Assembly (NCBI GenBank): GCA_900155495.1
Contig: FTLJ01000184.1
Coordinates: forward strand, 56,452 to 120,451
Reading direction: 5' to 3'
Length of the DNA stretch: 64,000 bases
From: Porogramme epimiltina
Taxonomy: Eukaryota > Basidiomycota > Agaricomycetes > Polyporales > Polyporaceae
Shown here: positions 32,313 to 42,413 of the stretch, one piece after another
Layout: the number at the start of each line of letters is the position of its first letter
How positions within the stretch are numbered: the first letter of the stretch is position 1
Translations under genes and position numbers: made by a program
Notes under the pieces: generated by a model
Told to the model about the DNA's origin: nothing
Database searches by the model: none
What the model saw: only the letters and a program-made list of their open reading frames with translations

Positions 32313-34567
32313 CTAGGCGCCATCCGACCAGTCGACCTTGACATCTATGACTTTAAGACACGGCAATAGCTGAGCAGACCTGAAGAAGACACTCTTCAGG
32401 TCAAATGCTTCGCCAGAGGCCTGTGCATAGCAACAGGCGTAATCAGTCTCGGAAGCCACACATCCTTGGCGGGACACACGAACCATGAATATGTATCTCT
32501 CCTCCGGGAGTCCGGTGACTCTCTTGTCTTTCGTCTACGTCGGCCACACGTTCAATACCGTCAAGTATTCTCAGTCACTCACTGGCCGCCACGGACGTTG
32601 CAGAGAGCACGCACCACTCCGATTCCCGTTAAAATGGCACGCGCGATGGCCGATAGAAGTTGCTTCCGCGGCCTTGACATGTTGACTTTGTCAGTAGTGG
32701 TCCAGACGTTGACCTGGCGCGTTTTCTGAAGCTGTCCCAATTTATCCTGGAGAAAACCAGGCATGTGAGTGTTCCGTAGGTAATCATGCCGCCTAGACGA
32801 AGTGTTAAACTCTCACATTGAACCGAACGACAGCCTTCATCGGTTTACTATTCTCTCCGAGCTTCCGTACATTACGGGAAGTATCGAACGCTGCTTCTCC
32901 GGGATTCTTGAGCCCGTTCCCGGTCAACACATCGGCCATATTTATCTCATAAAAGGTCTCCATCTCAATACTCCTTGGAGGGCCAGTGTTCTAGAGAAGG
33001 AGGTTTCGCATTAATGTCACACCGAGGCACACTGTTGCAGCCCTGTACAATCTACATACCTGTTTCGGAAGCGTCGCCCCTGACAAGGACCCGAAGCCAG
33101 ACGCGCCCGAGCAGGATAGGGGAGGGCGCAACGCGTTGAAGCTGTTCGCCTGGAAATACTCTTGACCGCCCACGCTGGTGTCGCGGGGAGCTGAAGTAGC
33201 ATCAATCTATGTCGATGCACGCGTATAAGCCGCGCAGAAGGGGCTAGCCATATAGCACAGATCACGCCCATGCTCACCCCTGCGCCCGTCGAATGTTGAC
33301 AATTCACAAGGTCACAAGCAATCTGCCCAGCGGTAGAATGGGCAATAGAGAGGGCTTGTGTGGTGAGCTTGAGACCACGAATCCATTCTACGGTCTTTTG
33401 GAGAACCTGGTTCTGTAGCAGAGTATTTGCGATGTCAGAATTTGCCCGGTACTTGGTCGTTTGTGTGCTCACCATTTGGACGTGACTATGAGCACCCCTA
33501 ACGTGATACAGCGCGCTATGTTGACCGGCGAAAGCAGTCCACTCTCCGAAGATGTTGATGAGACTGTTGACATACTGTTCGAATTTACGAAGGTTATTTG
33601 TGGCCAGATTACACATTTGCTCGCATTTCATGGTGTATTGGTGAATTGTTTCCCTCGACCTATCCGTATAAACCTGCGATGCTGTGAGTGCTTGTCGCAG
33701 AGAGATGACGTCTCAATATGAGCTACCTCCTTAGCCGACGAATAAGAAGGAGGGCTCTCAGTCCGCGCAATGGCCATGATGCTCTTGGCAACGGGTCCAT
33801 ATAATATGTGCAAGGTGTCTTCGAACCCAGACATCTGAAACGACGTTAAGTCCATACATGTGAATGACATTATGCGACACGATGAATGCACACGAGGGCT
33901 CACCAACGCTCGGAAGATATAAAGACCGTTAAGATGATGTCCTACCCACGGACAGCTAGGATAGAGTGTATTGAGAGGTTGAACTGTTCTATCAAACCAG
34001 ATCTCCCCTTCCTTACGAGCCTAGAAAGTATTATCACTATGTGCGTCACGGGAAATATTGGGACTTACCGCAATTAGGTTGTCAAAGTGAGAAATCTCGG
34101 GGTTGAATGACGAGAGTTCAGGAGGCCTGTGATAGTCTTGCACAGGCCGAGCAGTGATCGAGTCCACGAGGTTAACTGTTACCTTTACCACCACATTTGA
34201 CCATAAAGCAATGCAGTCGGCGAAGTGCGTGATAGAAAATTTGACGGAGCTGAGGTCGATACCCGCCGCCGCTAACTCAGCATTGACTCGTTGAAGGTAT
34301 ATTTGGTTTGTTGGAGTTGGAAAGATGTTCTTGTACTACATGGAGTATATGTGCAGTTAGCGGCGTGGGGGTTCACAGTGTGCACGAGCGTACCTGCTGC
34401 ATAACCTCCCTACATTGCGATGTCGCGGAATTGGAGTCCGAACAGTCGGCGTGCTGGGTCAGGGGCACACGAGGTGCAAGCAGGTGCTCGGCATGCTGCG
34501 CAGGAGCACTTGGGGGCGACCGCTGACCGAAGTCGGCCCATGGAGAGGCACTGCAGAGATGAGCCAT
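32313..34567 (-). CDS. U2-D: unrecognised 11-exon gene, most diverged paralog (537 aa)
   Basis: Exons: 34394-34567, 34069-34335, 33904-34020, 33727-33834, 33473-33673, 33278-33412, 33060-33206, 32817-32990, 32615-32746, 32484-32534 and 32313-32420. All are phase 0 with GT-AG borders. Exons 1-4 share little sequence with the other copies beyond length and a few anchors ('FGQRSPPSAP', 'EGEIWF'), yet remain open. Exons 5-11 align easily ('IAHSTAGQIACDL', 'DKLGQLQKTRQVNVW', 'MSRPRKQLLSAIARAI'). A TAG four codons early shortens the C-terminus. Being open over eleven exons despite this divergence is strong evidence for selection on the protein. Exon 5 uses a CATCGCAG acceptor; the CACTCACAG just before it would bring a stop. 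Confidence 0.75.
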
Positions 34568-34613
34568 GGGGATGAGGTGATGAGGTGAGGAGAGTGGTGT
34601 GTAGAGAGCGAAG

Positions 34614-34632
34614 CTGGCGGACGATTTAACGG
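34614..34632 (-). promoter_or_regulatory. Weak copy of the U2 upstream element
   Basis: TGGCGGACGATTTAACGGA, at the same distance from the start codon as the elements of U2-B and U2-C, with changes in the TATA part. Confidence 0.35.
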
Positions 34633-37200
34633 AATTCCAATGAGGCGTTTACAGCTCGACGGAGCGAAGACATTAGACAGCACGTCGAAGAAAATGTTGA
34701 GATGTCTCGCTGGAAGAACATGGCAACCTGCCTGGAAAGAACACGTAAGGGGTCGCGCCGCGCCTGACGCTTCATAACCGCGTCGTGATCGCCTATCTAC
34801 AGCTGCTAGTCTAGGAACACAGGTTATTGGAACGCCGTGGGCAAGACAGACGCTGTGCGAAATGGGAAAAACGCTCGCGGGCAGCACGCGTTGTGATCCG
34901 GCCGAGATATCGCCCAGATATCGCATGCGCCAAAAAGACCGTGTATCAGGGAAGCAAAAAACAATCGGCGATTCCCGTACACGCCAGAGCCATGTCATGA
35001 CTCGTCTGCGACTCGGTGTCCCGCAGTATGTCCGACGTCTACAGTCTACGACGCCGTGCAGTCAGCCCACTCGACGGACAAGTACCGCACTACCCCTTCA
35101 TGCTATCAGTACTCGTCAAAGTACAATATTCACCCTCCTATGCCATCCCAACAATGATTTGCGCATGCTATGACTGTGAAGACCATGGCACTTGGAATTC
35201 TTGGAGGCTAGTACGCTAACTTCAGCAGAAGCGGAGCACTACGTCGCCCCTGAACCTGCGTTATCCAGCAGCGAACGTTCTGGCGGAGCGGTAAAATAGC
35301 ATTGTTCGGACATTGTACATAAGGAGCTATATCTGAGGTTATATCTACACACACGCGATGTAGATGCAACCTCAGACACCAGAAGAGAGATAGTGAGCCA
35401 AAGAGCACTCCGTGTATCTCCACTGTGCGAGCTTGCTGTCTCGACACAGTGAGACACAATGGCCCTGCTTGGTATGCATCATGCTAACGAACCTAAAACA
35501 ATTGCCCGCAATCGGCGGAAGGACTGAGTCATCGGACGCCCCGGGCCCCCCCAGAGGCGCGCGAGAAGTACACCCGCCTAGCACCCAGCGTGGGCAAGGA
35601 GGCTATGCGTATGTGTAATTACAGGCACTCTGAGAATGCTGTATTGAGCCTGTCGAGAATGAGGGGTGAGCGCCGTGCCTGCATCAGTGAGCAAAGAGCA
35701 GAGAAGACAAAGATATTTTCGATCGCGGAAGCTGAGTTGTGACACGCAACGTGACCTCGTGACACAAGTCACGCGAGTAGCGGGTGCCTCGTGATGGTCA
35801 CTTCCTACCCGACGCGTGCTCCAAGTCACGGTTTCGCCTCACGACCGTTATTCCTCCTCTGTGTGCTCTGTTGCAAGTGCGTCCGCGCAGGAAAACGACT
35901 TTGATCCTTCTTTGAAAATGCAGCATATCCAAGGCACAACGCCACTCTCTTCACATCACGTAGGGAGCTTCCCATCTTCGGTGGCCAACGCCGCACGCCA
36001 AACACGCTTTAGACGACCATCTGAGAGCACGATCAACTATCCCCACTACGGCGAGAGGGTATTCTGGCGGCGCACAGGTGTATATGAAAGATGAAGACAT
36101 GCCAACATCCGGATTCCGAGAAGAGCGCATGCTGCAGTCACGTAAGTGGTCCGTCTGTCAATACTACAGCGAGCGGCGCGCCGGCCAGTAGAAGTATGCA
36201 TGATGACCTATGATATCTCTAGGGTGACGGGCATTTGGGAAGCCGATGAGTTCTCTGAGCTATCGCCCTATCCACGAAGGGAGTGGCCGGCTGGGAGCAT
36301 CTTGGAGCCCAAAAAAGTAGACGTGCGTCTTCCAGCGGATGGTTAGAGGTGCACACGGAAAGAGACCTCGGTTCCCACCAATGTGAAAGCTCCGGCACGG
36401 CCGACACCCAGCCACGCCTCGCCTTCGCGGGAATACGGCAAAGACGCCGTCAGACCCGTAATAGGTGCGACAATCCTCCCACAGAGTGCCCCCAGATCAT
36501 TACATAACTCAACGCGCCCGTCATACTCATCCGCAGACCACTCATCCTATGCTATTCCAGCATAACTTTTTCCGCAGCCGACCCAAGGACCACGCGTCTC
36601 GGCCGACTCACTCTACACATCTCCGCCGACGCCTCGTGCACTGCGCGGTCTCCTCTTCACCTACCCACAGCTGTCCATTGCCTATTGCACCCCGCCGATA
36701 CGCCCCCTCGCCCTTACGTGTTGTCCTCAATCTTCCAGCCTGTCGTCGCCTATGCACAAGACTAGTACGTTCAAAGACAATGTCACCACCCCTGTGCCAC
36801 CCATCCCTTGTGCCAGTGTACCCACATGCGACCGACCCGCATGGCGCACGAGTCCTACCCGCCCTCACCGCGCCCACACAAGAAGAGCTAGCCCACGTTG
36901 TCGTGTACCTTTTCTTCCGATCCGCCCCCGCCAATGACGTCGCGCAGGCGCTCAAGCGCTCATGCCTCGTGGTCGGCGCCCGGCACAGCTCCAGCCACCC
37001 CGTCCCCGTCCCCGCCCCTGGGCGGGCTCGAGGCCCGCCGTCGCGATAGCGGCAGGCGCGCTCCGCGCGGGGCGCCCGCGATCGGCGCCACCCGCGATCA
37101 TGTCCGCGACGCGCGCGCACCAGCGGCGCACGAACTTGGACACGAGCGCCGTGTCAGCGAACGCGCCGTCGAGTCGCGTGCGCGCGGGCATCCTGAGGGG
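34633..37200. other. Intergenic region with U2-upstream and R-block copies
   Basis: 34.63-36.20 kb shows nothing I can assign; small frames only. At 36.22-36.36 kb lies a lone copy of the U2 upstream segment (GGGAAGCCGATG, GGAGTGGCCGGCTGGGAGCATCTTGG-like). From 36.42 to 37.20 kb is block R, matching 38.97-39.75 kb closely (TCCTATGCTATTCCAGCATAA, GCACAAGACTAGTACGTTCAA). Confidence 0.45.
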
Positions 37201-37263
37201 TGCGAATCCCCAAAGCTTCGGGTACACGTCAACAACCCAGGCCGTAGTTTGTGCTCCTAACAC
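36952..37263 (-). other. Possible remnant exon in block R ('FVRRWCARVAD' frame)
   Basis: The minus-strand frame reads 'RTRLDGAFADTALVSKFVRR' followed by WCARVAD. The copy at 39561-39749 reads 'RTRFNGAFADAVLMCEFVRR' plus the same WCARVAD. Differences fall mostly at single residues, so the two may descend from one coding exon. No domain is recognised, and GC-rich composition makes chance frames common. Confidence 0.3.
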
Positions 37264-37495
37264 GCACTAACAGCCTTTGTTTCACGGGCGCCGCACGAAC
37301 TGGACGATATCTCGCCGGGCACGCCACCGGCTGTTGGACGTGGTCTCTTAGGCCCCGCCGACCAACTCGCTCCACGGCAGAGTGATTTGAGGAGCAGTTC
37401 GAAGAGGCCTAGGGTGCGTTCGGAGCCACGCAGACCGGGTCTACGACGTCGCGTGGGCATCCAACAGCGTCCCCCGCAGCCGCACCACTATTCAG
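37205..37495 (+). pseudogene. SEC13: SEC13 fragment, copy E1
   Basis: Starts in exon 4/intron 4 (GCTTCGGGTACACGTCAACA), then holds pieces of exon 5 and exon 6 (GAACTGGACGATATCTCGCC; AGACCGGGTCTACGACGTCGCGTGGGC for the VRDVAWA part). Large deletions between them. Non-functional. Confidence 0.65.
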
Positions 37496-37889
37496 TCCCA
37501 GGGGTGTTCTCTTTGCCCCCTCATAACCCCCTGAACATGCGCCCCCTAGGGATGATGACGAGATGGAGGTAATGGAAAAGAGAACGTGGTGAACTGCCTG
37601 GTCTTGGTGACGACCACTACCAACCAAATGACACTCATGAGCTATAGACGGTGTTCCTTGAGGGTGTATATAATGTACAAATGCCGTACCGCATGCGGTG
37701 CCCACCTACTACTAGTACTTGCGGAACTTCGAATGTATATTCCCCACATGTGCAATACATCCACGAATGATATATACACAGACTTCGCCCAACATATATA
37801 TAATTGGTAACCGCGCACCGCGCACGAACACAGGATATCGATAATACAAGAAGCCTCCGAGGTTGACACCAAAGCCTGACCAAACAATT

Positions 37890-38300
37890 CATGGTATTTG
37901 TTCATCGTTCGAGTCGATCTCTAATGTTGTAACAACCGGCGCACCTCCGTCGCAATCTCTGGGCCTTGAGTCGATCGCCCCCACGTGTTGGTGGTTCTTA
38001 GCCCGATCACGGACGTAGGCTGCGCGCAGCCATTCGTGAGTGTAATGTCGACGAAGGATGCAAAGCGCACAGGAAGTTCACCTGACCGCCCTTAAGGCCT
38101 TCGTCTCGCCTCTTGAACTCCATGCTCGGCAAAGAGCTGGAAGGGTATCCTTGCCGCCCATCAAGGGTGCTTCGCACCGCCCTGGTGCATGCATTGAGCG
38201 TCACGAAGAGCGAGTTGACATACACTATACATGGCCGGAATGCGATTTGGAGCGACGATCCACAGAATAGGGGCAAGCGTCGTCTCTTGGCATAATGGCA
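37890..38300 (-). pseudogene. U1 3' fragment, copy E1
   Basis: Contains the last three U1 exons: 'VYVNSLFVTLNACTRAVRS' and 'MEFKRRDEGLKGGQ', then the short 3' exons ending in TGA at 37890-37892. Upstream the match stops at about 38.23 kb and runs into unrelated sequence. The rest of the gene is missing. Confidence 0.75.
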
Positions 38301-39744
38301 TGCCTTCACTTTTCATATAGACTTGCGCGCCGCCGCGTCCGGGTCTCTCTCCACCTCCTAGTATGGATACTCGGGACCGGGGTGGCGATGATGTGGATTG
38401 TGTGCCGATACGCACTTCCATCATAGGAGGTGGTTTTCCGAGCTCTCAGATGGTCGTTCAAGTTGTCTTGTACGTGGAGTTGAAGGATTAGGAGGAAACG
38501 TGTTGGGGGAAATAAGGGTGACTACAAGGTCCAGGGAAGATGGGGGTATGCTGCATGCTCGAAGAAGGATAAAAAGTCGCTTTCCCGTACGGATGTACCT
38601 GCAAAGAGGAACAACAGCCGTGAAGCGTGAAGCGAGCGGCGAAAGCGAGCGGAGCACCCTACGGCCGGGGCAGTAGGAGGCGACGATGTGACGAGGCCAG
38701 TGGAGCTCGCGTGACTTATGCTCACGCTGTGTGTCACATTCAAGCTCGGGCGATTCCGGGGCCCGAAAGAGAAGACATACGTCATCCAGCAGCCCGGATC
38801 GTACGAGGAGCCCACGGACAGACTGGGCCCTACCCGGCGCCCGCTCGCTCCCGAGTCCCCTGGATATTGTGTTGACGTCTGCGAGTGGACGTCCACGTCC
38901 ACGCTTGCGAGGTGCCCGTCCTCCACACCCGCCAATTTGAACGCCGCGACACGGCCACGACCGAGGCAGAGGCCGCGGCTTCGCGGTACGACAAAGACGC
39001 CGTCAGACCCGTAATAGGTGCGACGATCTTCCCACAGCGTGCCACCCGATCATTAAATCAACGCCCGTCATACTCGTCCGCAGACCACTCATCCTATGCT
39101 ATTCCAGCATAACTTTTCTCCGCAGCCGACCTAAGGACCGCGCGTCTCGGCCGACGCACTCTACACATCTCCGCCGACGCCTCGTGCACTGCGCAGCCTC
39201 TTCTTCATCTACCCACAGTTGTCGATTGGCTATTGCACCCCGCCGATACTCCCCCTCGCCCTTACGCGTCTGTCCTTATGCACAAGACTAGTACGTTCAA
39301 AGGCAATATCGCCGCCCCAGCGCCACCCTTCCCTGTGCCGGCGCGCCCCACGCGACCGACCCGTATGACACATGAGCCCTGCCCGCCCCCACCGCAGGCC
39401 GCCCGCCCGAGGAGAGCTAGCCCAAATCGTCATGTACTGTACCTTTCTCCCCAAATCTGCCCCACCATCACTCGCCAAGGCCGTCGCTCCAGCGCTCAAG
39501 TCTCGTCGTCAGCCACCCCGTCCTCACCCCTGGTTGGATCCTAGGCCCGGGTCGTCATCGCTATCGCTTGGCGCTAGAATAGGGGTAGGCTTGCGGGCAT
39601 GGGCGAGTGCACGCGGGAGGCCCGCGAACGCCGCCACCCGCGTTGTCCGCGACGCGCGCACACCATCGGCGCACGAACTCGCACATGAGCACCGCGTCTG
39701 CGAACGCGCCATTGAACCGCGTGCGCGCGGGTGTCTCGAGGAGT
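38301..39744. other. Intergenic, unknown sequence then block R
   Basis: 38.30-38.96 kb matches nothing else I can identify in the window and has no convincing gene. 38.97-39.74 kb is block R (second good copy), ending at the SEC13 junction GGAGTACCAACTTACAAAGC. Confidence 0.4.
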
Positions 39745-40330
39745 ACCAACTTACAAAGCTGGTACGTGTCAACAACCTAGGTCGTGGTGTGTGCTCTTAA
39801 CATGCCGTAGTTTAACATGCCGTAGTGCCTGTGCACCATCGGAGGGCACCATCTCTGTCTTCCCCTTCAAAGCGGGTCCTCGCATCCTCCAGTGGGCCAG
39901 CCCGGGCCTATGCCTTAATCTTACACAACTGTCTCATCCCCTCTTCTCTCGTCAACACGTGCCACCATCTCGCCCTCTCTACCTACCACTCGTATCCCCA
40001 GACGACAACACCTGTGACCTCCACGGCGGGCATACCGTCGGCTCCAACACGGTCTCCTGGGCCCCACCGACCGACTTGCTTCTCGCACCTCAGCCAAACA
40101 CGCTCCCCGGCTAGTCCCCGGCCTTCATCGCGAGCGCGATGCGCCCCGTGTTCGCGGAATGCTACCACGGTATCAAGATCCGAGGCCTCGGCGATGCCGC
40201 GGAAGAGGGGTTCGAGGAGCAATTTGAAGAGGGCGCGTTCAGGGCCACGCAGACCGGGTCTGCGACGTCGCGTGGGCGTCTAATATCGACCTTCCTCGCA
40301 GCCGCACCCCTGTTCAGTCCCAGGTGTGTT
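39745..40330 (+). pseudogene. SEC13: SEC13 fragment, copy E2
   Basis: Starts at the same exon 4/intron 4 point as the copy at 37.2 kb (GGTACGTGTCAACAACC). Exon 5 part GAGGGCACCATCTCTGTC is exact, and the intron 5 donor is damaged. Exon 6 runs from about 40.00 to 40.32 kb with shifts. It ends at the CCCAGGTGTG donor. Shared breakpoints show that the R + SEC13 fragment + S + U1 segment was duplicated as one piece. Confidence 0.75.
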
Positions 40331-40715
40331 CTTTTTACCCTCCCATAACCCCTCGAACATGCGCTCCCTATGGACGACGACGAGTTAGAGGTAATGGGAA
40401 AGAGGATGGTGGTGAATTGCCTGGTCTTGGAGACGACGACCACTACCAACCGAATGACACTGATGGGCCGTAGACGGCATTCCTCGAAGGTGTATGTAGT
40501 ATACAAATGTTGTACCGCATGCGGTGCCCCCCTACTACCAGTACTTGCGGAACTTCGAATGTATATTCCCCACATGTGCAATACATCCACGAATGATATG
40601 CACACAGACTTCGCCCAACATATACAACTTGTGCATGCGCACGGCTTAAGAACACAGGATATCGATAGTCCAAGGAGCTTCCGAGGCCCATATGAAAGAA
40701 GTCTGATCAAAACTA

Positions 40716-41340
40716 TCATAGCATTTGTTTATCATTCGAGTCAATCTCTAATGTTATAACAACCAGCGCACCTCCGTTGCACTCTCGTGGCATCGAGTCG
40801 ATTGTCCCCCAGTGCTGACGGAACCTAGTCCAATCACCGACGTAGGCTGAGCGCAGCCATTCGTGAGTGCAGCGTTGATGAAGCATGCAAAGCACACAGA
40901 GAGTTCACCTGACCGCCCTTAAGGCCTTCGTCTCGCCTCTTGATCTCCATGCTCGGCAAAGAGCCCGAAGGGCATTCTAGCCGCCCTTCGAGGGTGCTTC
41001 GCACCGCTCCAGCCCATGTATTGAGCGTAGTGAGGAGCGAGTTGACATACACTATGTCGGACGGGAATCGTACCAACCGCAAAGAGAGATAGCCTGTTCT
41101 GGTGCGATTCAGTAAGCACAGGGGGAGGTTCGTAGTGAGAGACGGAACTCACGATGACGCATACAGGGATCACCCACTAGCCACCACTCACTGGGGCGAG
41201 AGTCATTATCCGAGCAAAGTTTGTCTAGGCAGTCTCCCACGTACAATACAGCATTCCCACACTGAATATTCTGCCAGGTAGAGTTCATTAGCCCACCGTC
41301 CGCATTTGAGAATGAGGGCATCGAGTCACTCATGCTCCAA
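40716..41340 (-). pseudogene. U1 fragment with internal deletion, copy E2
   Basis: Holds the last exons ('YVNSLLTTLNTWAGAVRS', 'MEIKRRDEGLKGGQ') and, directly after 41.05 kb, sequence from the exon 7 region (CAATATTCTGCC-like and CATCACCCACTAGCCACC). Exons 8-12 between them are missing, so the gene is broken. Confidence 0.75.
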
Positions 41341-41436
41341 CGAACATGTTGCTCATAAGCTGCATAGAAATGGGAGGGGATTCAGTCGCGGTCTCGCGAT
41401 ACTGGTGGTCAAAGGCCGGGACTGAATGTATTGCTT

Positions 41437-41600
41437 ACCAGACCCAACTCAACTCCTACGGGAAATGACTCGCAACAACCTCTTTCATCGGATATTGAAG
41501 ATTCTCGATGGGGTCAATGGCAGAACACTGAAATGACCGTACGCTTAAGCCAGGGTGGTGGCTGGTCGGGGATCAAGCAGCATATGCTCGTATCTTCCCG
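41437..41600 (+). pseudogene. SEC13: SEC13 exon 3/4 fragment, copy E3
   Basis: ACCCAACTCAACTCCTACGG and GGGAAATGACTCGCAACAAC match exon 3, followed by a damaged exon 4 piece (GGTGGCTGGTCGGGGATCAAG for GGWSKIK). It ends where unrelated sequence starts near 41.60 kb. Confidence 0.7.
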
Positions 41601-41989
41601 GTGCAGTCAAAGCACTAAAAACGGCCATGGAGGCCTACGGGATACGTTGCTCGCGTGCAAAAACCTGCCCGTGGCCCTCTGTACAGCCCCGATGTCTGAT
41701 TGATTCAGCACTACACGTACGCATTATGCGGGTATTACAGAAATATGCTTCCAATCGGGAATCTATGGACGCTCTGCAAAGATGGCACATTGAATCTATA
41801 AATGCTGTGCTCAAGACAGTTGTTCCTGAGGATGGGCCCTGCCCGCCAAAGCTATGGGAACAGCTTCGCATCTTCAGAGAGTACGTGCACACGTCCATCT
41901 CGAAATTGGCTGATCTACATCCGTATCATCTGGCTGATCTAACGAATGCGCTTACAGCGGCGTCGAAACTTGTGTCGCAACTGCGGTAG
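41555..41989 (+). CDS. Unrecognised open frame, probably the truncated end of a helical protein
   Basis: From about 41.69 kb to the stop the frame gives a compositionally normal, helix-rich segment ('MRVLQKYASNRESMDALQRW', 'LWEQLRIFREYVHTSISK', 'LTNALTAASKLVSQLR'). Unlike most frames here it is not GC-driven and has no Arg/Pro bias. Its upstream part runs into the SEC13 fragment, so the real 5' end is missing or uses introns I cannot see. It has no match among the other repeats in the window. It lies 425 bases from the convergent HET gene. Function unknown. Confidence 0.4.
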   Translation: MVAGRGSSSICSYLPGAVKALKTAMEAYGIRCSRAKTCPWPSVQPRCLIDSALHVRIMRVLQKYASNRESMDALQRWHIESINAVLKTVVPEDGPCPPKLWEQLRIFREYVHTSISKLADLHPYHLADLTNALTAASKLVSQLR

Positions 41990-42413
41990 GAAGACCGGTA
42001 CAACTTCCGCGAGGCGATCTGACAAACGATGAGCACCTCAGGTAAGCTCATCGGCTTTCTAGCATTTAGGATGCCGTTAACTTTATGTATCAGAAATTCG
42101 TCTCCGTTATTCCACAGACACCCGATTTGATGCCGGCGCGGGGCGCGTGGAGTGCCTAGGGACCACCCGCAAGGAGGTCTTGTTCGCCGTCTACCATTGG
42201 ATCGCCTATAGTATAGCTTTCGCTGCGGTCGGGGCTTCGCCGCAAAACAAACTGAATTTGCATACCAAATGGACGACTCGGACGGAGGGTAGTATTACAA
42301 AAAGGAGTCGGAAAGTGAGTACGTAGCTGCGAGAGTCGCCCCTGGAGCGAGGCGCGAGAATTCACGAACAGAACGGACCAAGAGCCCATAGGAGGCTCAT
42401 ATAGTGCAAGGTG

